Shown here: positions 49,643 to 60,020 of the stretch, piece after piece | Position numbering within the stretch: position 1 is the first letter of the stretch | How the letters are laid out: each line of letters begins with the position of its first letter | From: Acanthamoeba sp. SK_2022b | Lineage: Eukaryota; Discosea; Longamoebia; Acanthamoebidae | Direction of reading: 5' to 3' | DNA length: 64,000 bases | Assembly: GCA_027943245.1 (NCBI GenBank) | Contig: JANDJZ010000184.1 | Coordinates: 30,264-94,263, forward strand | Position numbers and translations under genes: made by a program | Notes under the pieces: model-generated | The model's database searches: none | Seen by the model: only the letters and a program-made list of their open reading frames with translations | Told to the model about the DNA's origin: nothing

Positions 49643-50039
49643 GTCTTTCTACTACGTGATGGCGCTAGCTATAAAGTGATATGGTGATATAGAGCCCAAA
49701 GGCCTTTTGCGTGCTTGGGCGGGGTGCCCGCAAACTGGACCCAGCTGTCAGATGCCTGACGCGGCCATGTCACGTCCCCCCTCCTTCTTGCCGAAATGCA
49801 GTGGAAACGGTGAACAGACCAGACACCGGTATGGAGCAATATTAAAAATGTAATAGATATATCTGGTTACCTCTCTTACTGGAGTTCTTCGCCACCATAC
49901 TTGCTCGTGCCATGGCGTTTGCGGCCTGGTTGTGGCACCGTTGTGCTTCCTGACAAGACCACCATACTTGCTCGTGCCCTGGCGGAGAGAAATATTATTT
50001 TGGGCAAAACAAAGAAAAAAGAAAAACAAACAAATTTAG
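49643..50039. other. Divergent intergenic region with a 26-bp direct repeat
   Basis: 397 bp between the nitrate reductase start (minus) and the ZCCHC17-like start (plus). A 26-bp element occurs at 49892-49917 and again at 49959-49984 with one mismatch, offset 67 bp. Its core CCACCATACTTGCTCGTGCC is a candidate regulatory or start-site repeat for either gene. Confidence 0.55.
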
Positions 50040-51744
50040 ATGAGTAGGCGATGGGATGAAGATGATAGGCGGGACAGACGCAGTCCTCGCCGCTCCTCGG
50101 ACCACGGTAGGGACGACAGGAGGGGGCGCGATGACCGCGGGAGATCGCCGGATCGGGACCGCCACCGTCGTGGAGGTTATGATGACAGAGAGGAAGAGGG
50201 CATGAGAAGGCGTAGCGGCAGGGAAGATCGCGATGATCGTGGGCATGGGAACGAGGGCGGTGGAAGTGATGATCGCTTCAAATTCATGAATCCCGAGCGT
50301 GCTCGCATGCTGCAGCGACTTGAAGCGTCTGGAGGCGCTGCCGCTGAAGACGAAGGTTTGCACTGCCCCCCCCCCCATTATGGCCTTCTTGTCATCTCCA
50401 CATCTTATTTTTATTTGTTTTATATTTTATATTAAAAAAATAAAAAATAACTAACCTTGCTATTTGGGCAGGCCGAGGGAGAGACCACGACCAGGGAGGT
50501 GGCGGCGGGTATGGCGGCGGAGGCGGCATGCGGCGAGGAGGCGGTCGGGGCGAGGACGAGCCGCCGCCCGAGCTGCACAGCATCCACCGGGGCAAGGTGG
50601 CCTCGATCAAGGACTACGGCGTCTTCGTGGAGATGGATGGCCGCCGGCGCCACGGTCTCGTGCACATCTCGCAGGTGAGCGGCTCGCGCGTCGAGGCCGA
50701 GGACCTGCCCACCATCGTCGAGGTGGGCGAGACCGTCTGGGTCAAAGTGATCTCGCTCGCCGTACCGAACGCCCCCCCCCCCACAATCTCCCTCTCGTGT
50801 CGCGCGCGCGCCCTGTTCGTGTCGACGCTTGGCTCACCTCGTGGTGCCCACGCGCCAATGGACCGGCGCATCAGGAGGGCAAGGTCAGTCTGTCGATGAA
50901 GTACGTCTCACAGACGTCCGGCGAAGACCTGGACGCAAACAACGGTACACGCTTGGCCTCCCGGGAGGGCGGCTCTCCCTCTCCCTAACACCGGTGACGC
51001 GTGTGGTGGTGTCGTCTGTGTGCCGTCGCGCAGTGGATCTGGAGCAGAGCGCGCAGCGCAGGAAGCCGCGACCCGGCGAGGCAAAGCGAATCGAGCTGGG
51101 TAAGCCACCGCCACGCCCACCGCGCATCGTTACACTTGACACCACCATCGGGCTCACCTTGTCTCTCCCTTTCTCTCTCTTCCTCTCTCCAGGTGCGATC
51201 TTGCCGACGGTCTGTACCAAGTGCGGAGCGGGCGGGCACCTGGCCGCGGAGTGCTACAGCACGGGCGGTCAAAAATACGATCTCATCCCCGAGCCGGAGG
51301 GAGGCGACGAGCCGCCCCCGTACGAGCCCCTGCTGCTCCCGGTCGCGCTGCGCTGCGTTGTGGTTAGTGTCCCTGGTGAGCTGAGGTTAAAACACCCGTG
51401 TGTGCGCGCGTGCGGTGCAGACCCGAGCCCGTGGGCCAAATCAGCGACCTCAAGCAGGCCCTCAAGATCCTGGCTCGAGCCAACAAGGACGAGAAACGAA
51501 AGGTAGCCAAGACGCCCAACCTCGGTGATGGATCATCTGGTTCAGTGTACTCACATAATCGCTATCACCCACTCCTCCTCCTCCTCTCTGCTTGCAGAAG
51601 CGGAAGCACAAGAAGGAGAAGAAGGAGAAGAGGCACAAGAAGGACAAGAAAGACAAGAAGGACAAGAAAGATAAGAAGGACAAGAAGGATCGTCACCACA
51701 GGGACAAGCGATCCCGACGGTCCTACTCTGACTCCTCGGACTGA
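50040..51744 (+). CDS. ZCCHC17/pNO40-like protein: RS-rich N-terminus, S1 RNA-binding domain, CCHC zinc knuckle
   Basis: Animal ZCCHC17 (pNO40) is a nucleolar/splicing-associated RNA-binding protein. ATG 50040-50042 opens an Arg/Asp/Ser-rich tract (MSRRWDEDDRRDRRSPRRSS). Then comes NPERARMLQRLEASGG and, after an intron, a Gly-rich stretch. The S1 domain reads IHRGKVASIKDYGVFVEM, then RRRHGLVHISQVSGSRVE and VGETVWVKVIS, followed by GKVSLSMKYVSQTSGEDLD. The zinc knuckle is CTKCGAGGHLAAEC (about 51213-51255). The tail is almost pure Lys/Asp/His (KKEKKEKRHKKDKKDKK) ending RSRRSYSDSSD, with TGA 51742-51744. The domain order matches ZCCHC17, though RS-like tracts on both ends suggest a splicing role. 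Several introns start with C-rich tracts. Confidence 0.87.
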
Positions 51745-53611
51745 GCTGGCGTATCTACTTTCCCGGGCCACCTCACTCAAACGCCTCGTCGTTGTGCCTT
51801 CATGGCCGCTACAAAAAAACGACGCCGGTGTGGGGAGTCTATTCTATGCACTACATGCTTATTGGTCAAGGTCTCATTTGGCCAGCCGTGGGTTGCCCCT
51901 GCTTGTGGCGTTCCCTTTCTCGTCGGGCGCTGGCTTTCCTCCTGGCACGCATCCTCTTCTGCCTCTGTTCCTCTGAGTTGAAGGTCTTCTCCTTCATGAT
52001 GACTGTCGCTAGGTAGTCACGCGTCAGCAATTCAAGTTTTGCTCACAGCAAAAGGTGATTGGAGGTGTACCAGTGCTGTGCCTTCACAAAATACTCCTCT
52101 TCAGAGAGCCGGTAGCCCTCCATGTTGTAGAGAGGGGAGGGCTGAGGGTGTGGTACCAGGTTGACCCATTGGTACAGGGCGCCCTTCAGTAGTTCTGTTG
52201 CAAAACATTGGTTGGAGCACAGACCCACTCCACAGCACACTACGATAGGTAAGTCCTTGTCTTCCCTCAGTTCCTTAATGTGGGGAGGACAGGCACATTG
52301 ATGGTCAGCCCTGTCAATGATGCATCATCACACACACACCCTGTGGGCAACAATTGAGCGCCCTACCTGCGGAAGTCAATGATGTGCTTGGCAGCCCTTA
52401 CTTATCTTTGCATGAGCATGTGATTTCTGGGTGGAGTGGCTGGCACTGGCACAAGCAAGCACAGGCGCATGCTTTCTTGCCACATACATAAGCAACTGCA
52501 TACTTGTGCAACCATTTTGTTATCTGGGCAAACATTTGCAGATCTCCAAATTCATACAGTTTTTCTTGCTGTGTTGAAATGGTTGAGTGTGACTTTCATT
52601 GGCGAAGCACTTGAGAAGGGATGTGGACTTGCAATTGTCCATGTTGTAACTTGAGATTGTGAGCAAGTTCACCACATGGCAACAGTAAGCAATCTTGTGT
52701 CATTGGTGAGTGTTTGTAGATGGTATGACATATCTGCTATAGAGCTGTGATGGATAAAGTAGAGGGTGACATGCTTGGCAAGCATGTAGAGTTATCTTGT
52801 ATTCCAACACAACAAACCACACCCAAACCATGGAAGTGGATTTCACACATGGACTAGCTTTCCCAGAAAACCCACTGCAGCTGGACTCCTGGTTCTGCAG
52901 GTGGTGGCTGCATCAGAAATGACAGGTGCCACCAAATTGTTCAACACCCTTACAACAACACCTGATCCCATGAGAGCAGAGGACTGGTATTGCTGTGTGT
53001 TGTTTCCAACTTTCAACATTGGATGTAAGAAGAGTGTGCTTAACTTCATCTTTGGCATCCTCTCTGGCAACAACTATGTTGAGATAGAAGAGCTCATGCC
53101 ACTCCTCACCCTCAATGGGGCCCAAGCACAACAGCATGACTATGACATTAGTCACCTCAACACACAACACAGCTTGACCACAGCAGCACCATCTGGCAGC
53201 TGCCAGTGTGAAGGGGGATGGCATTGCTCATCAACAGAATGCTCAATGCAGCTTGCCTGAGCCTAACATCACTGTTTGTGAGCAAAGGTCTGTTGTCCTG
53301 AATACCATCCTGACAACCTTGCAAAACGTGTCAAGTGGGTCATTTCATTACACAAGGAACACCTACAGCAGCCACTAATGCAACAACAATCAGCTGACAG
53401 GACATACCGTGGCCACTTGAAGCACTGTGATATCCAGTTGACACCTACGCACAAGTTGACTGCTTGTGGGCGCACCACGAATTCGCGCAGCTCGCCTGCT
53501 GCCCTGTACACAAAGAAATTTCGCTGACCGCAAGTGTCGCCTGACGTCAGCTGCGCCACGAAGGCACAGAGACAAGAAATCAAGATCAACGCCATTGTTG
53601 AATCATCAAAG
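51745..53611. other. 1.9-kb AT-richer tract with open frames but no identified gene
   Basis: From about 52000 to 53500 base composition drops visibly below the surroundings and codons look unlike neighbouring genes. A minus-strand frame (about 52330-52043) reads without stop and contains DLPIVVCCGVG, KGALYQWVNLVPHPQPSPLY and EEEYFVKAQHW. A plus-strand frame of about 155 codons (about 52790-53260) contains AEDWYCCVLFPTFNIGC and SGNNYVEIEELMPLL. Minus-strand frames over the same interval are also open. I recognise no family and see no terminal inverted repeats by eye. A decayed mobile element or viral insertion is possible. The last 100 bp are the TMED promoter and 5' UTR. Confidence 0.4.
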
Positions 53612-54417
53612 ATGAAGGCTTCACCCAGTTTGCTGCTTCAGCTCTTGGCAGTGGCGCTATTTCTCGCCCAGGTAGCGCATGGAATGACGATGCAGGTCGA
53701 GCCACGCACGACGGAATGTTTTAACTACAGGGCTGAGCGTGCGGGTGAGGAGTTCACCTTTGAGTTCGTAGTTACTCGTGGTGGCCTGCTCGACATCCAG
53801 TTTAGAATCGTGAATCCACTCGGTGCCATTCTGCACAGCGATCTCCATTTCTTCCCCGAAGGCGAGGAGTACGTGAAGACGCTTCGAGCCGACTCGCCTG
53901 GCGTCTTCAGCTTCTGCTTCGATAACGAGATGTCGAGATGGACGGCTAAGGTCGTCAAGTTCGAGATCACCACCGAGGCGGGCGCCACCCAGCAAGGTTC
54001 CAGCGGTACGTGCAGAATTATGCGATACGCACGTGAAACAGTTGGCTTGATTTGCGCCACACATCTGCTTGTGCATTGTGTCTAATTTTTATGTTGCAGA
54101 GACGCTGAAGCCCATTGAGAGATCTGCGCGCAACATCCAGCGGGAGCTCGAGCGCGTGCTTAAGGAGCAGAAGTACCTCCGCGTGAGGGAGCAGACCCAC
54201 CGCGACAGTACGCCCCCCTCGCCTGTCGCCTTGGTGGTGACCTTCTACCGATACACCAACTCTAATGCTGAGCTTCTCGATAACAGCCCAGGAGAGCACA
54301 TACACTCGCGTCTACCTCTTCAGCACCCTCGAGTCGTGCGTCCTTATCGGCATGACCGTCTTCCAGATCTTCTACATGAAGAAGTGGTTCAACACCAGGA
54401 AGACTGGTGGCGTGTAG
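53612..54417 (+). CDS. p24/TMED (emp24/gp25L) cargo receptor
   Basis: p24 proteins are type I membrane proteins cycling between ER and Golgi in COPII/COPI vesicles. ATG 53612-53614 starts MKASPSLLLQLLAVALFLAQ, a signal peptide. The GOLD domain includes TECFNYRAERAGEEFTFEF, VTRGGLLDIQFRIVNP and SPGVFSFCFDNEMSRWTAKVV with the conserved disulfide cysteines. A coiled-coil exon (LERVLKEQKYLRVREQTHRD) follows. The last exon gives TYTRVYLFSTLESCVLIGMT, a membrane helix ending in VFQIFYMKKWFNTRKTGGV, with TAG 54415-54417. The aromatic and dibasic tail (YMKKWF) fits COP-binding tails. Three exons. An in-frame codon at 53534 is GTG, so the later ATG is preferred. Confidence 0.95.
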
Positions 54418-54931
54418 GGATGGCAACGCCAGCAGACGCGCGCGCACGTCCACGACCACACAACAAGGTGAGGCAAAAGGTGAGAACTCCAGGAGGGTGG
54501 GAGATGATTGCTCGTGTTAATCATGGCGATAAGACATAAGACACTGGCTAGCGGTGGTTCCTCTTCTCTTGTTCCTTCTCCACTAAACGCTTATTTATTC
54601 CTCCTCTCGCCCTTCGGTACACTGGTAGTAGTCGTGACTTCCTCCCTGTGTGGTTTGCCCCATCCCTTTGGATATTTATCACATATCTCTCCTCCTTCAT
54701 TTCCTCCTCTTCTTCTTCTTCTTTCTCGCTTCTCCGTCTCTACGTCCCTTGCTCTCGTCTCACCTCCCTTGCAGGCCCTGTGCACGAGCCGTGCTCGCAC
54801 ACGTAGAGCGTGGCGGGCGCAGCGAGAAGAAACGGAAGAAAATCGAAAGGAGGCCTGCCTCGCCACATCTGTCCCACAATGAATTCGAAATTGGTCCTGC
54901 TACATGAGGTGGGGGAGGAGAGGAGGCCGGC
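54418..54931. other. Intergenic region upstream of U1 snRNA
   Basis: About 510 bp between TMED and the U1 gene, CT-rich in its middle (54600-54760). The 150 bp before 54932 should hold the snRNA promoter. No TATA box is obvious and the amoebozoan snRNA proximal element is not known to me, so none is marked. Confidence 0.4.
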
Positions 54932-55104
54932 ATACTTACCTGGCTGGAAGGGCTTGCGATCAAGCAGGCGGGCTCTTTGGACGCTACCCCCTGCCATTGC
55001 ACCAAGGCTGTGCGTGGTAGAGTCCAGCGCTGACCCCAAGTGGGTGGGCGCACAGCATAATTTGTGCTAGTGTGGGTGGTGCGCTCGTCGCCTACCCACG
55101 CCCC
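54932..55104 (+). ncRNA. U1 spliceosomal snRNA
   Basis: The RNA begins ATACTTACCTGGC, identical to the universal U1 5' end that pairs with donor sites. Stem-loop I carries GCGATCAAGCAGG in the place of the U1-70K loop. Stem-loop II presents CCATTGCACC (54994-55003), the U1A-type loop. An Sm site AATTTGTG (55059-55066) sits within CATAATTTGTGCTAG, nearly identical to animal U1. A 3' terminal hairpin pairs GTGTGGGT with ACCCACGC around a short loop (about 55070-55102). Length about 173 nt against about 164 in animals. The 3' end is set from the last hairpin and may be off by a few bases. Confidence 0.95.
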
Positions 55105-55535
55105 CTTCAAACAAACACAAATACCACCCTCCTGCCTCTTCATCAGTGGGTACGGTAGGCGCGTAGACGCGTACCGTACTCTACAAGTACACTCCTATGG
55201 TGTAAACGTACTATCCTCTTACTTATAAATAGTTAACGTACAAGCAAGAGTCTGTTGGTGTGGTTTATTCACGCCCAATAGGCATCACACTACTCCTTGC
55301 TCCCCTCTCCTTCACCCGCTCTTGTGTGCTTGCATACGTGAAAAGGTCACCTGATGGCAGTGGCGATGCTGTCGTTCGTTGGTCAGGACCAGCGTTTTAC
55401 ACAGAGCTGGCCGAGAAGAAGGACAGAGCAGCGGCCGACAGGGAGACCGAAAGCACGTAGTTGCTGTAAAAGATCAACATCCACAGTGTCAGAACATGCA
55501 TTAGCAACGATTTGCAAGGAAGAGGGTAATGAGAA
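55105..55535. other. Intergenic region between U1 and TRAP-gamma
   Basis: 431 bp. Contains imperfect palindromes around TACGGTAGGCGCG...CGCGTACCGTA (about 55146-55176), just after U1, which could act in 3'-end formation. Also an AT-rich TTATAAATAG at about 55223. No gene recognised. Confidence 0.4.
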
Positions 55536-56214
55536 TTAAGAGCAGGAATTTGGAGGAGCGTACAAGGGGGCGGAGGCCGACTTGAAGACGAAGAAGCCGA
55601 GCACGATGACGCCGAAGAGGAAGAGAGCGTTGTTGTAGAGGATGGAGAAGGCAATCGACTCGCGCTGGGTCACCTGAGTCTGCTCCTGCTTCTTCTTGGC
55701 AAGAACCTCCTTCTTGTCCTTGCCACTCTTGATGTTGGAGACCGAGATGACGCCCTCGCGGTGGGAAACAAGCCTACGAGGATTTACCCATTTCATTAAT
55801 GTCAGTGAGCGCACATAAATCTTGGGTACAATCTAAGATCATATCTCTCAATTGTACCTCGTCTTGAGCCAGTGGGCGATGTTGTGGTAGGCGAGAGTGA
55901 GGATGAGCGCGCTGCCCACCGAGACGACGCCGAAGAGGGGAAGGTAGGTGTACAGCTCAAGGCCGAAGATGGAATAGAACAGATCTGCAAGTGATTGGGA
56001 ATGAACAATATAAGAATTGTTTGAATAGACACTCACAGGAACGCCACGGCGAACAATCAAGAGGGGTGAAGTGCTGAGGGTGCATACAGAGGGGAATGAG
56101 GGTGAGGGCAAGAGCGCTGGGGAAGTAGATGGCCAGCTGCTCGGAGGTGGGGCGGTGATCCTCCTGGAACTGAGAGAAAATGTCGTTCGATTTCTTTCCC
56201 TTCTTGTCGGACAT
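55536..56214 (-). CDS. SSR3: Translocon-associated protein subunit gamma (TRAP-gamma/SSR3)
   Basis: A subunit of the ER TRAP complex that assists Sec61-dependent translocation. ATG 56212-56214 starts MSDKKGKKSNDIFSQFQEDH, a cytosolic lysine-rich start. Helices follow in later exons: LAIYFPSALALTLIPL, then YTYLPLFGVVSVGSALILTL with AYHNIAHWLKTR. A cytosolic basic linker (SGKDKKEVLAKKKQEQ) precedes the diagnostic last pair, ESIAFSILYNNALFLFGVIV and LGFFVFKSAS, which matches animal SSR3 almost residue for residue in pattern. The stop TAA is at 55536-55538. Four membrane segments and about 170 residues fit the family. Confidence 0.93.
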
Positions 56215-56426
56215 CTTTGATTGATACAAAATTAAAGTCTAATGCTCCTCGCTTCTCTCGATCGACTGCAATCGCAAGGTGCGCGAGGTCACCAGAGTGG
56301 GCTGCCGTTGACTTTAGCGTTGACCTGCTTTCGTCGAGTCGACAAAATAGCTGAGCAAGGCATGACGTCAGCAACCAGCAAAAAACATAGATTTGGGGAC
56401 GCAAAAGAATCTCTCGCTGCCGCAAA
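56215..56426. promoter_or_regulatory. Bidirectional promoter region, SSR3 / DMAP1
   Basis: 212 bp between divergent start codons. Both genes must be driven from here or from their 5' exons. No TATA box seen. Confidence 0.5.
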
Positions 56427-58914
56427 ATGGACGTGCAGGACATCATGGGTGTGCAGACGCCCAAGAGGGGGCAAGGCACTCCCCGAAAAACGCCTACCAA
56501 GATCAAGAGGCCAGGTAGGTTCCATCCAGCTGATGATTCTTGCTCTCCAAATCTCTTACATGTGCCACCTTGGTGAAATCAAGATGGCATGAGCCGCGAA
56601 GTGTTTGCGCTCACCGGCGGAGCAGCGCCTCCGCCGCTCGTGCCAGAGGCCTCGGTCAACAAGGGATATAAGGAAAAGAGGAAGCTCTCCGACAAGAAGG
56701 TTTCTTGGTACGTACCGCACATGGGCTGGTCGCCTTTGCTCGCGTTGCGTTCTTGCGTCATGGCTCTGATGCCATCGCCGTCCTTGTACGCGTATGCACG
56801 TGCAGGTTATGGAAGCCCATTGTGCATCCAGCGAGGCCCGACGTCGACCGCGACAAGCCGTTCCTCAGCCACTGGGTCAAGGCGGGAGAAGAAGACGCCG
56901 AGTACCCCTGGGCCAAGTTCAACAAGAAGCTGGCCATCCCCAAGTACACTGACGAGCAATACAATAAGTACTTTCAAGGTGAAGTAGAGCGCGACGACCT
57001 CTTTCCTTCCTATCCGTCTTTCCTCGCGCACCCATTCATTCATTCATTCATTCATTTATCGTTCATTCATTTATCATTCATTCTCTCTCTTTCTTCCTCT
57101 CTTGCTGATCGCTTGTGTTCGTTGGACGCTGGGCGCAGACACCGATTGGACGAGGGAGGAGACAGACTCCCTGTTTGATTTGTGCGAGCGATTCGACCTT
57201 CGGTTCATCGTGATTCACGACCGCTTCCCCGATCCAAAGAGAACCATAGAGGTACATCTTGCAGTAGAGAGCGGCCTCTTCCCCCCCCCCCCCTGCTACG
57301 TTCGAAGCGTCTTCAGCGCGTCGGCGTGAGTTTCTTTTACCTGAACACGACCCGCCTCGTGCCGTCGTGTAGGACCTCAAGGACCGCTACTACTCGATCG
57401 CTCGCAAGCTGCTCTCGCTGCAGATGAAGCCAGAGGAGTTGGCACAACACCCGGTGTTCAAGTACCCGTTCAACAAAGGTACTGGTTGCCCGTCTCCTCT
57501 GTGTAGCTCCTTTGACCGACCTTTGGGTTCTCTCCCGTCTCGTGGTGGTGGCGTGCGTGCATACGTTGAACGATCACAGAGCAGGAGACAGAGCGCAAGG
57601 CGCACTTCGAGAAACTGTATCGGCGCACAAAGGCACAGATCGAAGAGGAGGAGATGTTGATAGAAGAGATGAAGAAGATCGAAAAGGCGCAAAAGAAAAT
57701 GCAGGCGGATAGGCAGAAGGTGGCCAAGCTCACCCAGTCCATCATCGCCATGCCGGGAACTGAGCCGCTGCCTCCTCCCCTGGAGCCTCCAACCGTACTC
57801 TGCCCTCACCCAAGACCAATGCTTTTTTATTTTTTGTTGATTTTTAATTTAAACTCTTATCCACCCCTTACTCTCTACATTTCTTTATTTTTGTTAATGT
57901 ATTATTTTGTTCATGAAATAAGGGCTAACAGTTTAACTTCTCATTCTCGTTGACAGAAACGAAGGAAGAAGTCGATCACGACGGAGATGGACCTGCCCGG
58001 CGGCACGTTGAAGCGCAAGTCTGGCGGCGCGGGAGCGAGGACGCCTGTCAAGATCAACGCGGCGTCGGTGAGCCTGCGCACGGCACAGAAGGTGGAGGCC
58101 ATCCTAAGTGAGCTGGGAATAGGTGCGCCCACGGGCTCTTTTCCTCGGCCTAGTGCGGGCTCCGCTCACCAGCTTTCGTGGTCTGTGATGCGCACTACTC
58201 TCTCCTCCTCTCTTCTCTCTCACTTCCGCGCCTTTTGCCATTCACAGTGCCCAGCCTCACCGCTACGACGGCGACTGCCAAGGCCTACAACGACCTGCGA
58301 CAGGACATCGTCATCTTACTCGACCTCCAGAGCCACCTCGAGAAGAAGGCACGCGACCCTCCCTCAGCCAACCAACTCTCCTTCGCCCCCCCCCCCCTCT
58401 CTGTTCACACGGCGGTGGCGCAAACGAACTAACGAACGGCGATGAACAGGAGTTCGAGGTGTCGGTGCTGGAGAAGCAGAAGCGAGACCTGCTAGCGCTC
58501 GACCTGCTGGCGGCGCACAGGGACAGCTTCGCGCAGGGACGACGAAAGCGAACGAAGAAGCGAAAGCTGGACGACGACGCCGAGTACGAGCCCACGGGCG
58601 AGGGCAGCGCGCTGGTCGGACCGACGACGGACGGCGCGGGGGCGATGGACGGCGAAGAGGAGGACACGCCCTGGAAGAAGACGGTGGGCAGACGAGGCAG
58701 CAGCCGACGCCTGAGCGAGCCGTCATCGACGCCCTCCACGCCGTCGACGCCCTCCACGCCCGTGGCGGCCAAGCCGCGTAGAGGGAGGGGTAGGCCGAGG
58801 CTGGTCAAGAAGGAGAAGGAGGAGGAAGAAGCGGCGCCAGCGGCCGCCGCCACTACGGCAGGAAACGAGGACAGCAACAGCGCGACCTTCGATGACGATA
58901 TGAAAGTGGAGTAG
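56427..58914 (+). CDS. DMAP1: DMAP1/SWC4 chromatin-complex subunit
   Basis: DMAP1 (yeast Swc4/Eaf2) is a shared subunit of NuA4/TIP60 acetyltransferase and SWR1/SRCAP remodelers. ATG 56427-56429 starts [15 protein letters not shown]. The spliced core is [15 protein letters not shown], then [39 protein letters not shown] and the SANT-like domain [20 protein letters not shown] with [20 protein letters not shown] and [12 protein letters not shown]. Next come a basic coiled coil ([20 protein letters not shown]), [19 protein letters not shown] and [21 protein letters not shown] Lys/Arg-rich, Ser/Thr/Pro-rich tail with an AT-hook-like PRRGRGRPR ends at TAG 58914. Domain order matches animal DMAP1; the C-terminal tail is longer. 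Confidence 0.95.
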
Positions 58915-59024
58915 TTGGATGAGGCGGCCAGCGAAGCCCTTCGTGTCAGTGCGCACCATCAAGAAGCATCGCCCATTGTAACATCTTTCTTTTAAATAAA
59001 CAACAAGAAGACAAGACATTTAGG

Positions 59025-59777
59025 ATGGAAGGCGAACCAGCGGTGGTGCCCGGCTGCAGGCCCTACTGGTACTGTTGCGACGAAGAGGAAGATGCGGGGT
59101 GGGGCTGTGGCTACAGATGCTGCCAGATGCTCGTTCACCAATTCAAGAACAAGAACAAGCAGGAGCCGCGAGTGCCCTCGATCAGGCAGATTATCGATAG
59201 GGTGAACGAAAGCCTGAGCAACTGCAACGAAGGAGAAGCGTCGTTGCCTCTGGTGAAGTGGGGCGAGTGGCTAACGCTCGAGCACATCATTCGCTATTTC
59301 CAAGCAACACCAGACCTGGCGGATGGATTTGAGTACTTCATCTTCGAGCAGCTCGACAGGAGGCAGGCGCTCGTGGCCAAGTTGGAGGACCACCTGGCGC
59401 GCCACAACAGCCTAGTCATAGCTGAGGGCGCTGGCATGATCTTTTGCATTGGCGGTCTGCAGCGAGAACCCTCTTCATCGACGCCTACCGACTTGGACTT
59501 GGGTGATGTGCGCCTCTTCATCTTGGATCCGCACGGCCCACCCTCAGCATGGTCTGGGGCTGAAAACGAGCCCTTTCGATTCAAAGGCGGCAGCGGCTGG
59601 ATAGGCCTTTACCCGCTCCTCTTTGGGACATGCTCAGACGAGTTCTTCGCCGCGTTCCCCGAGAGGAAGTCCGATGCGGAGAATACGGACAAACGGAAAG
59701 CACTCTATGAGGACATGATGGACATATGTGGTGGCTGGCGATTCCTCTTCATTCATCCTCGCCAGCAACCTCCCTGA
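59025..59777 (+). CDS. UFM1-specific protease-like (peptidase C78) protein
   Basis: C78 proteases mature the ubiquitin-like modifier UFM1 and remove it from targets. The single-exon 250-residue frame begins at ATG 59025-59027. Its catalytic Cys motif GWGCGYRCCQML matches the family GWGCxYRxxQ. Later LFILDPHG supplies the Asp and His of the triad, and SLVIAEGAGMIFCIGG is the core strand before it. YWYCCDEEEDAGWG gives the Asp-rich approach. The length is close to UfSP1 (about 220) rather than UfSP2 (about 470), and the C-terminal helical part (ERKSDAENTDKRKALYEDMM) looks complete. It lies 110 bp after DMAP1 on the same strand. The conserved Tyr and triad geometry cannot be verified here, so protease function is inferred. 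Confidence 0.85.
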   Translation: MEGEPAVVPGCRPYWYCCDEEEDAGWGCGYRCCQMLVHQFKNKNKQEPRVPSIRQIIDRVNESLSNCNEGEASLPLVKWGEWLTLEHIIRYFQATPDLADGFEYFIFEQLDRRQALVAKLEDHLARHNSLVIAEGAGMIFCIGGLQREPSSSTPTDLDLGDVRLFILDPHGPPSAWSGAENEPFRFKGGSGWIGLYPLLFGTCSDEFFAAFPERKSDAENTDKRKALYEDMMDICGGWRFLFIHPRQQPP

Positions 59778-60020
59778 ATCCCGTTCAATCTCGCTTGTAT
59801 AAAAATTTAAATTCAAATTGGAAAAAATGAAACAAAAAGAAAAGAGCTCAGGACTTTCGGGCCTATCAGAAAATCGTCAAGGAAAAGGAGTTAATTGCGC
59901 ACCGGCCAACCGCAAATCAGGAGGGAGACCAACAAGGAGAGGGGGTTTCGTTGCGTGGGGAGCAAACACGATAAGACCAACAACCACGCGTAACAAACAC
60001 ACAACACACATATATCAACA

